Below, piece by piece: positions 32,225 to 39,699 of a stretch of 64,000 bases of DNA. Each line of letters opens with the position of its first letter. Position 1 is the stretch's first letter. This DNA is from Marinagarivorans cellulosilyticus (GTDB lineage Bacteria; Pseudomonadota; Gammaproteobacteria; Pseudomonadales; Cellvibrionaceae). The notes beneath the pieces were generated by a model that did no database searches, was not told the origin of the DNA, and worked only from the letters and a program-made list of their open reading frames with translations. The translations under genes were made by a program, and so were the position numbers. The stretch is taken from assembly GCF_021655555.1 (NCBI RefSeq), contig NZ_AP023086.1, positions 3,006,685 through 3,070,684 of the forward strand, read 5' to 3'.

Positions 32225-32746
32225 TTAAAGTCCGCGAACGAGCCTAGCGGCGTATTCCCCCGATTTCGGTAGTGACTTATGACTACCAAATTCAAACTCT
32301 ACCCCCCAAGCCGATTGACTGTTGAAAGGGTAGGGTGAGTTAGTCCAAAAGTTTTGTGTGGCTGTAGCGGGGAAGAACAATTCGTTGTTGGCCGGTTCAA
32401 AGCAGTTTCGATTAACGATGGTGTCTAATTCTTTTCTGTTGGGAAGGCGCCAATCGTTAAAGCCAGCGTGGGATGCGGTATCGGCAGCCGCCAGCGCTTG
32501 CTCCCAAGTAAAGGCACTTGGCATCTCAGCGTTATTTGAGCAACTATTATTCTCCAGTGAATAACCTAGTGGGCAACGCATCCACATTAAGGCGGCGCCG
32601 TTATCAATTACGGTGTTAGTTTTGGCGTCAACGGTTTGATTGGCCACAGGGGCATGCATTTGTAGCATGACATTGCATTCGGCGTTCACCAAGTTATGGC
32701 TTGTTAATAAAGCAGCTGCGGTTAGTGTAAAAATTAACGGCTTCAT
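32225..32746 (-). CDS. DUF1566 (Lcl C-terminal) domain secreted protein
   Basis: A 173-residue protein with a Sec signal (MKPLIFTLTAAALLTSHNLV NA as an N-terminal stretch, cleavage near A22) and one DUF1566 domain: DNGAALMWMRCPLGYSLEN, TWEQALAAADTASHAGFNDW, RLPNRKELDTIVNRNCF, and the final SGEYAARLVRGL. The W-x-L-P-x-x-x-E-L motif is diagnostic. Its ATG follows the stop of the upstream DUF1566 gene without a gap. Periplasmic or surface location; function unknown. Confidence 0.85.
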   Translation of the reverse strand: MKPLIFTLTAAALLTSHNLVNAECNVMLQMHAPVANQTVDAKTNTVIDNGAALMWMRCPLGYSLENNSCSNNAEMPSAFTWEQALAAADTASHAGFNDWRLPNRKELDTIVNRNCFEPANNELFFPATATQNFWTNSPYPFNSQSAWGVEFEFGSHKSLPKSGEYAARLVRGL

Positions 32747-33571
32747 TTAATTTCCCCCTCTAACGAGTCGCAGGTGTGATGGATCGAATTTATTGGTGAA
32801 GCTCATGCTGGCGTCACTGAAGTAAACATACCAAGCCAAGCTAGGATCTTTGGCATGCGAATTACGGGTGTAAAAGCGTGGCTTGAGCGTATTGGGAAAA
32901 AAGTGGGAATCGATCGCAGTGCTTGTTTGGGTGGTATGAGCAATTGACACCAGTTCCGACGCTGTTGGTATACGCCAGTCGTTAAATCCGCAGAGCGTCT
33001 GTTGGTTTAACCAAGTGCGGTAGCCCTGAGTATCGCACTGTTGTGTTGTACAAGTGCCGTTATTTTCAGTGCCAGCATTACCCCCGTTTAACAAAGGGGA
33101 TTCTTCATACCATGTATAAGTATGGCCGCCGTAGCGTGGATGATCATCGCGACTTTCTTTTACCTCCCACATAAGCCCTGTGACGTGGTCTTGTACGCAA
33201 GACCAGCGCGAACCCGCTGTTTCTGTACCGTCTTGATCCGACCAATCGACATCTTGGATATTAAGTGCTGTGCCTGTTGCGTCAAGTTTTGTAAAATCAA
33301 AACCGGCTGCACCGGCGCCTATTTTTTTGAGCTGCCCTGCGGCAAAGAGCGCATCGCGGCCGTTTTCGGCATCTTGGTTGGGGGCTCCTTGCTGCGGACA
33401 TTGGCCGGCAGGTTGTGTGGTATCGGCGGGGCTGCATAACAATATGCCGGTATCATTAATGTTGCCGGTAGTGGTGGGGGTGTCGTTTTCAATGCTGCGG
33501 CTGCCGCAACCGGATAAGCTCAAGGCTAGCAGCGCGTAGCCTGCGGTAACAAAAGTGGAGTGTTTTCGCAC
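32747..33571 (-). CDS. DUF1566 domain lipoprotein
   Basis: A 274-residue protein when started at GTG 33571 (CAGAGG six bases upstream). It opens VRKHSTFVTAGYALLALSLS and Gly-Cys, a lipoprotein signal. The DUF1566 signatures are GLMWEVKESRDD, CGFNDWRIPTASELVSIAH and HLRLVRGGN. An upstream in-frame ATG at 33637 would bury the signal and is unlikely. It abuts the second DUF1566 gene exactly (stop directly followed by ATG), so both form a translationally coupled pair. Confidence 0.82.
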   Translation of the reverse strand: MRKHSTFVTAGYALLALSLSGCGSRSIENDTPTTTGNINDTGILLCSPADTTQPAGQCPQQGAPNQDAENGRDALFAAGQLKKIGAGAAGFDFTKLDATGTALNIQDVDWSDQDGTETAGSRWSCVQDHVTGLMWEVKESRDDHPRYGGHTYTWYEESPLLNGGNAGTENNGTCTTQQCDTQGYRTWLNQQTLCGFNDWRIPTASELVSIAHTTQTSTAIDSHFFPNTLKPRFYTRNSHAKDPSLAWYVYFSDASMSFTNKFDPSHLRLVRGGN

Positions 33572-33876
33572 GAAATACCTCTGGGAAATAAATAACGCAT
33601 AATAATATTTTATAGCCAGCATTGTGTAGTCTTTCATTTGGCGCGGCCAGTTACAGTCAGGGTAAGTGTGATTTATCGCGCATACTGGTTATCCTTCTTT
33701 GTCGTAAATTCGGATTAAGTGGCGCTGGGCACGAGGTATTTTATCGTAACGGTGGTGCGTTTTGGCGTATAAGTCGATGTGAAATTGGACGACACTTCGA
33801 TGGCTCACTACTATCAATAAGTGGTTGGTATTTCCTGGCGCTTGTTTGAGATTAAGCCTATTTATGCTGTTTTTTA

Positions 33877-34085
33877 GTAACTATTCAGCCATGCTCAAAT
33901 AGGTCGGCAAACTGATCACTTTCTGGGCCGCTCAAGCCATCTACGACTTTGTTCTGCAAAGTCTACCCTCACGCATCCTTGCTGGGGCTGGTCGCTATGC
34001 AAGCGCTCCAGGCGCTTGAATGCCCAGAAAACAATCAATTCGCCTTGTAGGGTGACCATTATTTCGCACCCACCTGAATAGTTAC
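33877..34085. mobile_element. MITE-like element, copy A (209 bp, 8-bp target duplication)
   Basis: Ends GTAACTATTCAGCCATG and (inverse) GTAACTATTCAGGTG form an imperfect terminal inverted repeat with the first twelve bases identical. GTTTTTTA flanks it directly on both sides (33869-33876 and 34086-34093), a perfect 8-bp target duplication. It carries no transposase; a 70-codon antisense frame inside is not convincing. The terminal GTAA and 8-bp duplication recall IS66-family insertions, an inference. It ends 23 bases before the diguanylate cyclase start codon. Confidence 0.75.
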
Positions 34086-34108
34086 GTTTTTTATAATTTG
34101 AGTGCTTT

Positions 34109-35437
34109 GTGAAAAGACGATTCTCCATACGCAGTTTTTATGCAATTCGTTTAGGTGTAGGCATTTTGACGGTTGGCTGTTTGCTATTAGCTAATTTTAT
34201 GCCGCAGCGAAGCATTCAATTGTTCCCCTCTAAGCGCATTACTATTGATGCCTACGCCGACAACCTTAGCGGCGGCAATAGTGTGGCTAGGTGGTTGGAT
34301 AAAAGCACTCATACTTTTCAGTGCGACTTTATGGCCGGTGCTGATTTTCGCTATTGTGGCGCCTCAATTAAGTTCTTTGACTTTGAGCCTGCCGAAACCG
34401 TGGTTTCCCGTAGTGAAAACTACGATTACCAATGGATGCATACGGTGGATTTGTCGACTTATGATGCTTTAGTACTTGAGTTGGATTACCAAGGGCAGGC
34501 AAGTGGCTTGCGTTTATTTATTCGCAATGCATTTTCGCAGCCGTCCAATACCAACGAGCACAACGCGCAGAAATTCATATATCAAAATCTCGCTAAGCGA
34601 GAATTGTCAAATCCAATTACTATTCCCTTGAGCGACTTGAAGGTAGCTGATTGGTGGGTTGATCAGTACCGTATCGAGCGCAAAGATGCCAGCGTGGCTG
34701 TCGATAGCGTTTTTGAATTGGGTATCGATTTTTCGGGTCAGCCGCCACTAGGTAAACACACTATTTCTGTCAAGCGAATCGAGGCGGTAGGCGAGTGGGT
34801 TAGCGATGCATCGTTGTATATATTTATTATCGCTTTATGGTTGGCCTCGCTCGCGTTTGAAGGCGGCTACCGCATATTTTTACTGTATGTAGCGAATAGG
34901 CGTTTTCGACATTCGTTGTTGGAGCTTAAAGATGAAAACAGCCATTTGCGTCTTACCGCCAGAACAGATGCTTTAACTCGCATATACAACCGTGCAGGCT
35001 TGGAAACATTATTTAATAAATTATTTCCCGCGAAAGGACACGCAGAATTTACTTTAGTGGTGATTGATTTAGATCACTTTAAAAAAGTTAACGATAATTA
35101 TGGCCATGCAGCAGGAGACCAGGCGCTGCAAGTCGTTAGCAAAACGATTAGTCAACAGTTGCGCTCGGGTGATATTTTTGGCCGTTGGGGTGGAGAAGAA
35201 TTTTTATTGCTAACCATGGCTACAGGCGTTGCTCTTGTGCAGTTAATGCACCGCCTAAATATTGCTGTCGAAGCGACGGACGTTAACTTGACGGCAGGCG
35301 ATGTTCTAAATGTTACTATGAGTATGGGCGCTACAGCGGCTCGAAAAGGCGAAACGCTTAACCAAACATTCGCCCGTGCCGATGCTGCACTTTATAACGC
35401 CAAGGCTGCAGGGCGTAACACTTGGCGTAAGAAATAA
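34109..35437 (+). CDS. Membrane diguanylate cyclase with periplasmic galactose-binding-like domain
   Basis: A 442-residue protein. A first transmembrane helix (14-31, VGILTVGCLLLANFM), a periplasmic β-rich domain of about 200 residues (ITIDAYADNLSGGN, FDFEPAETVV, LVLELDYQGQASGLRLFIRN), a second helix (DASLYIFIIALWLASLAF, about 233-250), a short coiled coil, and a C-terminal GGDEF domain with GRWGGEEF and an upstream RSGD I-site for product inhibition. It makes c-di-GMP. The periplasmic part resembles CIA30/CBM11-type carbohydrate-binding folds (inference). Start GTG 34109; MITE copy A is inserted immediately upstream. Confidence 0.88.
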   Translation: MKRRFSIRSFYAIRLGVGILTVGCLLLANFMPQRSIQLFPSKRITIDAYADNLSGGNSVARWLDKSTHTFQCDFMAGADFRYCGASIKFFDFEPAETVVSRSENYDYQWMHTVDLSTYDALVLELDYQGQASGLRLFIRNAFSQPSNTNEHNAQKFIYQNLAKRELSNPITIPLSDLKVADWWVDQYRIERKDASVAVDSVFELGIDFSGQPPLGKHTISVKRIEAVGEWVSDASLYIFIIALWLASLAFEGGYRIFLLYVANRRFRHSLLELKDENSHLRLTARTDALTRIYNRAGLETLFNKLFPAKGHAEFTLVVIDLDHFKKVNDNYGHAAGDQALQVVSKTISQQLRSGDIFGRWGGEEFLLLTMATGVALVQLMHRLNIAVEATDVNLTAGDVLNVTMSMGATAARKGETLNQTFARADAALYNAKAAGRNTWRKK

Positions 35438-35578
35438 GCGTTTTTTAGGGCCTTCAAAACTGCTTGATAAACCTTCGCGCATTTAGGCGTAATGCTGACT
35501 AAGAGCGTGACCTGATATTCGCGCTAACTTACGTGGTGAGTTTACCCTACCGCCTGAATTCACTCTCCCTTCCAGAGG

Positions 35579-35606
35579 AATATCTTTGCGTTTACGAAAA
35601 GATATT
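35579..35606 (+). terminator. Possible terminator between convergent genes
   Basis: AATATCTTT and AAAGATATT make a nine-base stem with a ten-base loop, followed on the plus strand by ATTTTTA. It lies 140 bases after the diguanylate cyclase gene and just past the 3' end of the convergent response-regulator gene (35622). Confidence 0.5.
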
Positions 35607-35621
35607 ATTTTTAAAGGTGCC

Positions 35622-36398
35622 CTATAGTAGGTCTCTAATTTTGTTTTTGTAAGAACGGCTGACTTTTAGTTTGTCGCCGCATTTGAGGTGTAAAAAGCTT
35701 TCGCCACTCGTATGTGGAGAAATTTTATAAATCTGTCGAATGTTTACAATAATAGACCTGTGAATGCGCTTAAATATTTTGGGGTCAAGGTCTTGTTCGA
35801 GCTCTTTCATTGTGGTGCGGAGAATGTGAACAGCACCTTCTGCGTGTACCCCCATATAGTCGCCAGCCGCTTCAATCCAATCGATTTTACTGCAAGCTAA
35901 AATTACGCTGCTGCCTTGCTCCTTGATAATTAATTTATCAACGTAGGGCGAGGGTGCGCCTTCTGAGTCGCCGCTTCTTTGTAAGCTAATTAAACGCTCC
36001 TCGATTTTAATGAGTGCTTTTTTTAGGCGTGACTGTTCCACGGGTTTTACTAAATAATCCAGTGCATTTACGTTAAAAGCATCAACGGCATAGTTATGGT
36101 AGCCGGTAACGAAAATAATCCATGGGCGTTCTTGTGTAAAGGTGCCGTCTTGCGCGCTGTTGCTTTGCAGGTAATCCAAAGAGTTTGTTTGCGACATTTC
36201 AATATCTAAAAAAATCACATCCGGCGCATGCGCTTTGGTTGCAGCTTCGGCTTCGAGCATGTTCTGGCATTCGGCCACAATAATCACCTGAGGGTGCTGT
36301 TGTAAGCGTAACTTTAGACCTTCGCGCGCGAGCGGTTCGTCATCAACAATAATGGCGCTAATGGGGAGGGGGGAGGAATGTGTCATAGTCTTTACCAT
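35622..36398 (-). CDS. LytTR-family response regulator
   Basis: A 258-residue regulator. Receiver domain: ISAIIVDDEPLAREGLKLRL with acidic DD near 19-20, phosphoacceptor D65 in VIFLDIEMSQTN, and the switch Lys in LDYLVKPVEQ. The C-terminal half is a LytTR DNA-binding domain (SVILACSKIDWIEAAGDYMG, FKRIHRSIIVNIRQIYKIS, KVSRSYKNKIRDLL). The gene overlaps the sensor kinase stop by one base (TAATG), so translation is coupled. ATG 36386 is an alternative start. Confidence 0.92.
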   Translation of the reverse strand: MVKTMTHSSPLPISAIIVDDEPLAREGLKLRLQQHPQVIIVAECQNMLEAEAATKAHAPDVIFLDIEMSQTNSLDYLQSNSAQDGTFTQERPWIIFVTGYHNYAVDAFNVNALDYLVKPVEQSRLKKALIKIEERLISLQRSGDSEGAPSPYVDKLIIKEQGSSVILACSKIDWIEAAGDYMGVHAEGAVHILRTTMKELEQDLDPKIFKRIHRSIIVNIRQIYKISPHTSGESFLHLKCGDKLKVSRSYKNKIRDLL

Positions 36399-37573
36399 TA
36401 GTACGAATCAAAACGTGCGGGCATAATTAATGTAACGGCTAGCCCGGCGGGCTGTAAATTGTCAAATTCAATGCTGCTTTTATCACCAAAATGTGCCTGT
36501 AGGCGGTCGAGAGTTAGGGTGATTCCTAAGCTTTTTCGCTGCTTGTGGGTCGTTGGTGGTAGGTCTAGCCCTGGGCCGTTATCGCTAATTACTACAATTA
36601 ATTCTTTAGCGATAACTTCTGCACTTAAGTGAATGCGGGTGACTTTTTGAGCACCGCGAGAACCATATTTCACTGCGTTTTCTATCAGTGGTTGCAGTAT
36701 TAAGTTGGGAAGCAAGCAAAAGCGAGCGTCGTCATCGAAATTAATGGATATAAATAGCTGGTCGGAAAAACGCACTTTTTCAATGGCAATGTATTCGTTT
36801 AGGGCCTCGATTTCATGTTCGAGTGTAACTAGCTCTTGCGGGTCGTTATAAATGGTATGGCTAAGGAAATTACTTAATTTTTCTAACGTCGCGTAAGCTT
36901 GATCGTTCTCTTGTTTAAGTATTAACGTGGAAATGGCGTTGAGCGTGTTCTTAATGAAGTGAGGGTTAAGCTGATAGCGTAGCATTTTTAATTGCGCATC
37001 TTTGGTGGCGGCCTCTAGGCGTAAGCTTTTTTCACGTTCACGTGTGAGTAGCGAATAATGGAATATTGCAAAGTAGGCAGAACACCATGCTATGAATATC
37101 GCGAGTGAAAACGAATACCAATCACCAAACTGCGATAATGACGGGAGTGAAAAGCCACTGTTGAATAGCGCATTAAAAGTTACCCACTTAAATAAATTCC
37201 ATAAAGCTGAGCCGGCTAGGGTAAATGCGATAACAGCAACCCCTTGAATGTAGGCAGGGTAGATGCGCAGACTTTGAAACGTGAGGGCCAGAAAATGGCT
37301 TATCGCAAAGCCCGCTAGCGTTTCCAGTATTGCATGGATAGTGCCATTAGTTACAGCGCGGCCAGAGGTTAACGTAATGGTGATAAGTATAAAGGCAAAA
37401 TACCAAAGCCAGGCGGAAGTCTGTACTAGCCAATAATGATTGAGGTTTAAGCGAATGATGGCGTGCAATATACGTGTGGCATTGCGTTTGAGCGGCCATA
37501 TGAAAGCGTCACTTTCGCGCCGTGTGGGTAAGGTGTCGGCTTGCTTGTTTGGGGCGTCTAAATGGTTTTGCAC
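36398..37573 (-). CDS. LytS/YehU-type sensor histidine kinase
   Basis: A 391-residue kinase. The N-terminal 185 residues carry four to five hydrophobic segments (WYFAFILITITLTSG, IYPAYIQGVAVIAFTLAGSA) and no known sensor domain. The His_kinase box RYQLNPHFIKNTLNAISTLI holds the phosphorylated His near residue 203. The HATPase_c part has LILQPLIENAVKYGSRG (N box) and VISDNGPGLDLPP (G1). It is the partner of the LytTR regulator, with a TAATG overlap. The signal sensed is unknown. Confidence 0.92.
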   Translation of the reverse strand: MQNHLDAPNKQADTLPTRRESDAFIWPLKRNATRILHAIIRLNLNHYWLVQTSAWLWYFAFILITITLTSGRAVTNGTIHAILETLAGFAISHFLALTFQSLRIYPAYIQGVAVIAFTLAGSALWNLFKWVTFNALFNSGFSLPSLSQFGDWYSFSLAIFIAWCSAYFAIFHYSLLTREREKSLRLEAATKDAQLKMLRYQLNPHFIKNTLNAISTLILKQENDQAYATLEKLSNFLSHTIYNDPQELVTLEHEIEALNEYIAIEKVRFSDQLFISINFDDDARFCLLPNLILQPLIENAVKYGSRGAQKVTRIHLSAEVIAKELIVVISDNGPGLDLPPTTHKQRKSLGITLTLDRLQAHFGDKSSIEFDNLQPAGLAVTLIMPARFDSY

Positions 37574-37842
37574 AATTTAGGCTTCACTGGTATCAGGTTG
37601 CAGTGTAGTGCTGCAGGTTTTAAAAAGGGGCTCGTGTTCTGTATGGCGCGTGCTTTTATCTGCAGAAATACGCAGATAGCCATCGAGTAGTAATTGACCG
37701 CACGCTGAAGGCGCAGTGTACTGCCTTCTTGTTGCGGGCAGCGTGATCCAGTGCCATATCGAGTGAGGTATAAGTGAGTGGGCATAAAATCAGCCTTTAT
37801 AAAGCTTAAAATGACAAGATCTAGTTTTTTTAAAAGTTTGCG

Positions 37843-38113
37843 CTATTTAACGTTAAAATTTCTATTGGTTGCTTGTTTTGGCGCGTGAATGCTTTCGCTT
37901 TTAGGTGGGCTATACACCAAATAAACTGATGATTTTTGGCTTTCAGAGGCGTCGATTGTTGTGCCCTCGAGCCAATTTTCCGCGTTAAATTGAATTGGAA
38001 TCTTGCCGCTTCAGGGCGAATTTTGACGCTTAAACCATTCTTTTCGTAAGTATAGTACTCGTTTGTTATTTTTGTATTTTTATCTTTATCGTCAGAATCT
38101 TTAAAGTTGTGTA
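37843..38113 (-). pseudogene. Possible decayed 3' coding fragment, unknown family
   Basis: Two overlapping minus-strand frames look protein-like when joined by one shift near 37990: KNTKITNEYYTYEKNGLSVK continuing IRPEA, then KIPIQFNAENWLEGTTIDAS continuing to VYSPPKSESIHAP and a stop at 37843. There is no start codon with a ribosome binding site. It could be a degraded gene or chance. The remaining part of 37574-38409 shows no other gene; AT-rich sequence at 38100-38280 probably holds the promoter of the downstream reductase. Confidence 0.3.
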
Positions 38114-38409
38114 TTTATATGGTGAAAATAAAACCAAATAATATATTTTGTATGCTTGTTTCCTTCATTTACCGTAGCCACAGCTTTGTATGTAGCGAGC
38201 CGTAGTCTTCTATTGCTACCTGTTAAATACTTACGCGTATTACATATTCGTATAGGTTTTTATTTTCTTATGTCATTTATCCCATTTCTTGTGCGGCTCG
38301 CCGAGTCCGTCTTTTGTTAATGGTTGTTAGCGAGGATCATAGGCTGGTTCACTAGTTTTGAATGCTTTGTCATTTTTATTTAATCAGCTGTAGATTTAGG
38401 TTAGCAATT

Positions 38410-39399
38410 ATGGAACAACGGTTACTCGGCAAAAGTGGTATTGCCACCTCGGTAATTGGGCTTGATGGCCGGTCGTTGAGTGGAGAGTATGGGCCATTAG
38501 ACAATGTGATGGCTTTTACCGTTTTGGCAGAAGCGGATCGTTCGGGGGTCAGTTTTTGGAATACGGCGGATGTCTATGGTGATGGTCTTAGCGAAACGCG
38601 AACAGGGGCATGGAATGCATTTAATCCGGCTAACCGTGTTATTGCGACTAAGGTTGGGCGCAATAATGAGCTATACCCTGCGCGCCACCAATACGACCGT
38701 ATGCGGCGCAGTCTTGAGGGATCTTTACAGCGGATGAATGTGGATTGCCTTGAGTTGGTACATTTACATCAACTGGATGCGAAAATGCTGCAAGGGGATC
38801 AAGTTTGGCGTTGGCTAGAAGATTTTCGCGCAGAAGGTCTGTTGCGCCATTATGGCGTAAGTGTCCAAACGCCAGAGCAAGGCTTGCTCTGCCTAGATAA
38901 ACCGGGCTTAACTTCCATTGAAATTGTTTTTAATTTGTTTCGGCAAGAGGCGGCTGAAACGTTATTGCCTGCGGCCGCAAAGGTTGGGGTGGGTATTATT
39001 GCGTGCCAGCCCTTGGCCAGCGGTTTGTTGGCCGATAAGTTAACCGCTTTATCTCAGTTTGATGCCCGCGATTATCGCAACCCATCGAATGCCGAAAGCA
39101 GAGCTGTTTTGGGCTTGCCGTATGGCGGTTTTAGCTTGCCTGAAGGTTTAAAGGCTGTTGAGCAGTTAAAAGCATTGGATCTTGCTCCTCACTTGGCGTT
39201 GTATCAACTGGCTTTGCGTTGGGTGTTGGACCACCGCGAAGTAAGTTCTGCCGTTGTGGGTGTAAGCTCTTATGAACAACTCCATCACAACGTGGCTGTC
39301 GCGGCGTTACCGCCATTGAGCTGGGATATTCATCAGCGTTTGCGCGAGTTGCCGCAGCGCCTAGCGCTAGGTCCGCAAGACATCGCTGTGCCTGCCTAG
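38410..39399 (+). CDS. Aldo/keto reductase
   Basis: A 329-residue NADPH-dependent oxidoreductase of the (β/α)8 barrel type. The catalytic tetrad can be seen as D and Y in NTADVYGDGLSE, K in VIATKVGRNN and H in ELVHLHQLD. The C-terminal SSAVVGVSSYEQLHHN is the cofactor-binding signature. ATG 38410 starts the family-like MEQRLLGKSGIATSVIGLD; an earlier in-frame ATG at 38362 adds an unrelated hydrophobic stretch. Usual G-x-x-x-S changes (VIGLDGRSLSGEYG) make it a divergent member. Substrate unknown. Confidence 0.9.
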   Translation: MEQRLLGKSGIATSVIGLDGRSLSGEYGPLDNVMAFTVLAEADRSGVSFWNTADVYGDGLSETRTGAWNAFNPANRVIATKVGRNNELYPARHQYDRMRRSLEGSLQRMNVDCLELVHLHQLDAKMLQGDQVWRWLEDFRAEGLLRHYGVSVQTPEQGLLCLDKPGLTSIEIVFNLFRQEAAETLLPAAAKVGVGIIACQPLASGLLADKLTALSQFDARDYRNPSNAESRAVLGLPYGGFSLPEGLKAVEQLKALDLAPHLALYQLALRWVLDHREVSSAVVGVSSYEQLHHNVAVAALPPLSWDIHQRLRELPQRLALGPQDIAVPA

Positions 39400-39435
39400 T
39401 GCAGCGTTAAACCTAAAAGCCGCAGTAGAGCCATC

Positions 39436-39551
39436 GTAGCTATTTAGCCATCTACGGCTTTGTGCTTCTCGACTTTGTGCGTCTAATCTTGCCTAGAAAA
39501 TAATCCATCACCGCTCCGAGTGAGCACTATTTTTTATGGATGAATAGTTAT
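39436..39551. mobile_element. MITE-like element, copy C (116 bp, near-perfect 8-bp target duplication)
   Basis: Begins GTAGCTATTTAGCCATC and ends with TGAATAGTTAT, the inverse of ATAACTATTCA, matching copy A's ends. GAGCCATC (39428-39435) and GAACCATC (39552-39559) flank it, seven of eight identical. The segment GCCATCTACGGCTTTGTGCT inside it resembles GCCATCTACGACTTTGTTCT inside copy A. It lies between the aldo/keto reductase and the convergent hybrid kinase gene. Confidence 0.65.
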
Positions 39552-39699
39552 GAACCATCAAAGTCTAGGCATCCCTTTGGCGCATCTCGCGCGCGGTAAA
39601 AATGATTTATCACCAATTAAGGTGGCTGCATATTTTTCCAGTGCGCCATGCGCACCAAGGGAATATGCATCTTTTTGGTTATTAACTGCGGTTTCTAGG

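Noticed and set aside
33916..34128. 70-codon minus-strand frame inside MITE copy A
   Set aside because: Overlaps the diguanylate cyclase start, has no homology I recognise and lies within a repeat element.
37558..37785. 75-codon minus-strand frame before the sensor kinase
   Set aside because: Overlaps the kinase start, lacks a ribosome binding site and family signs.
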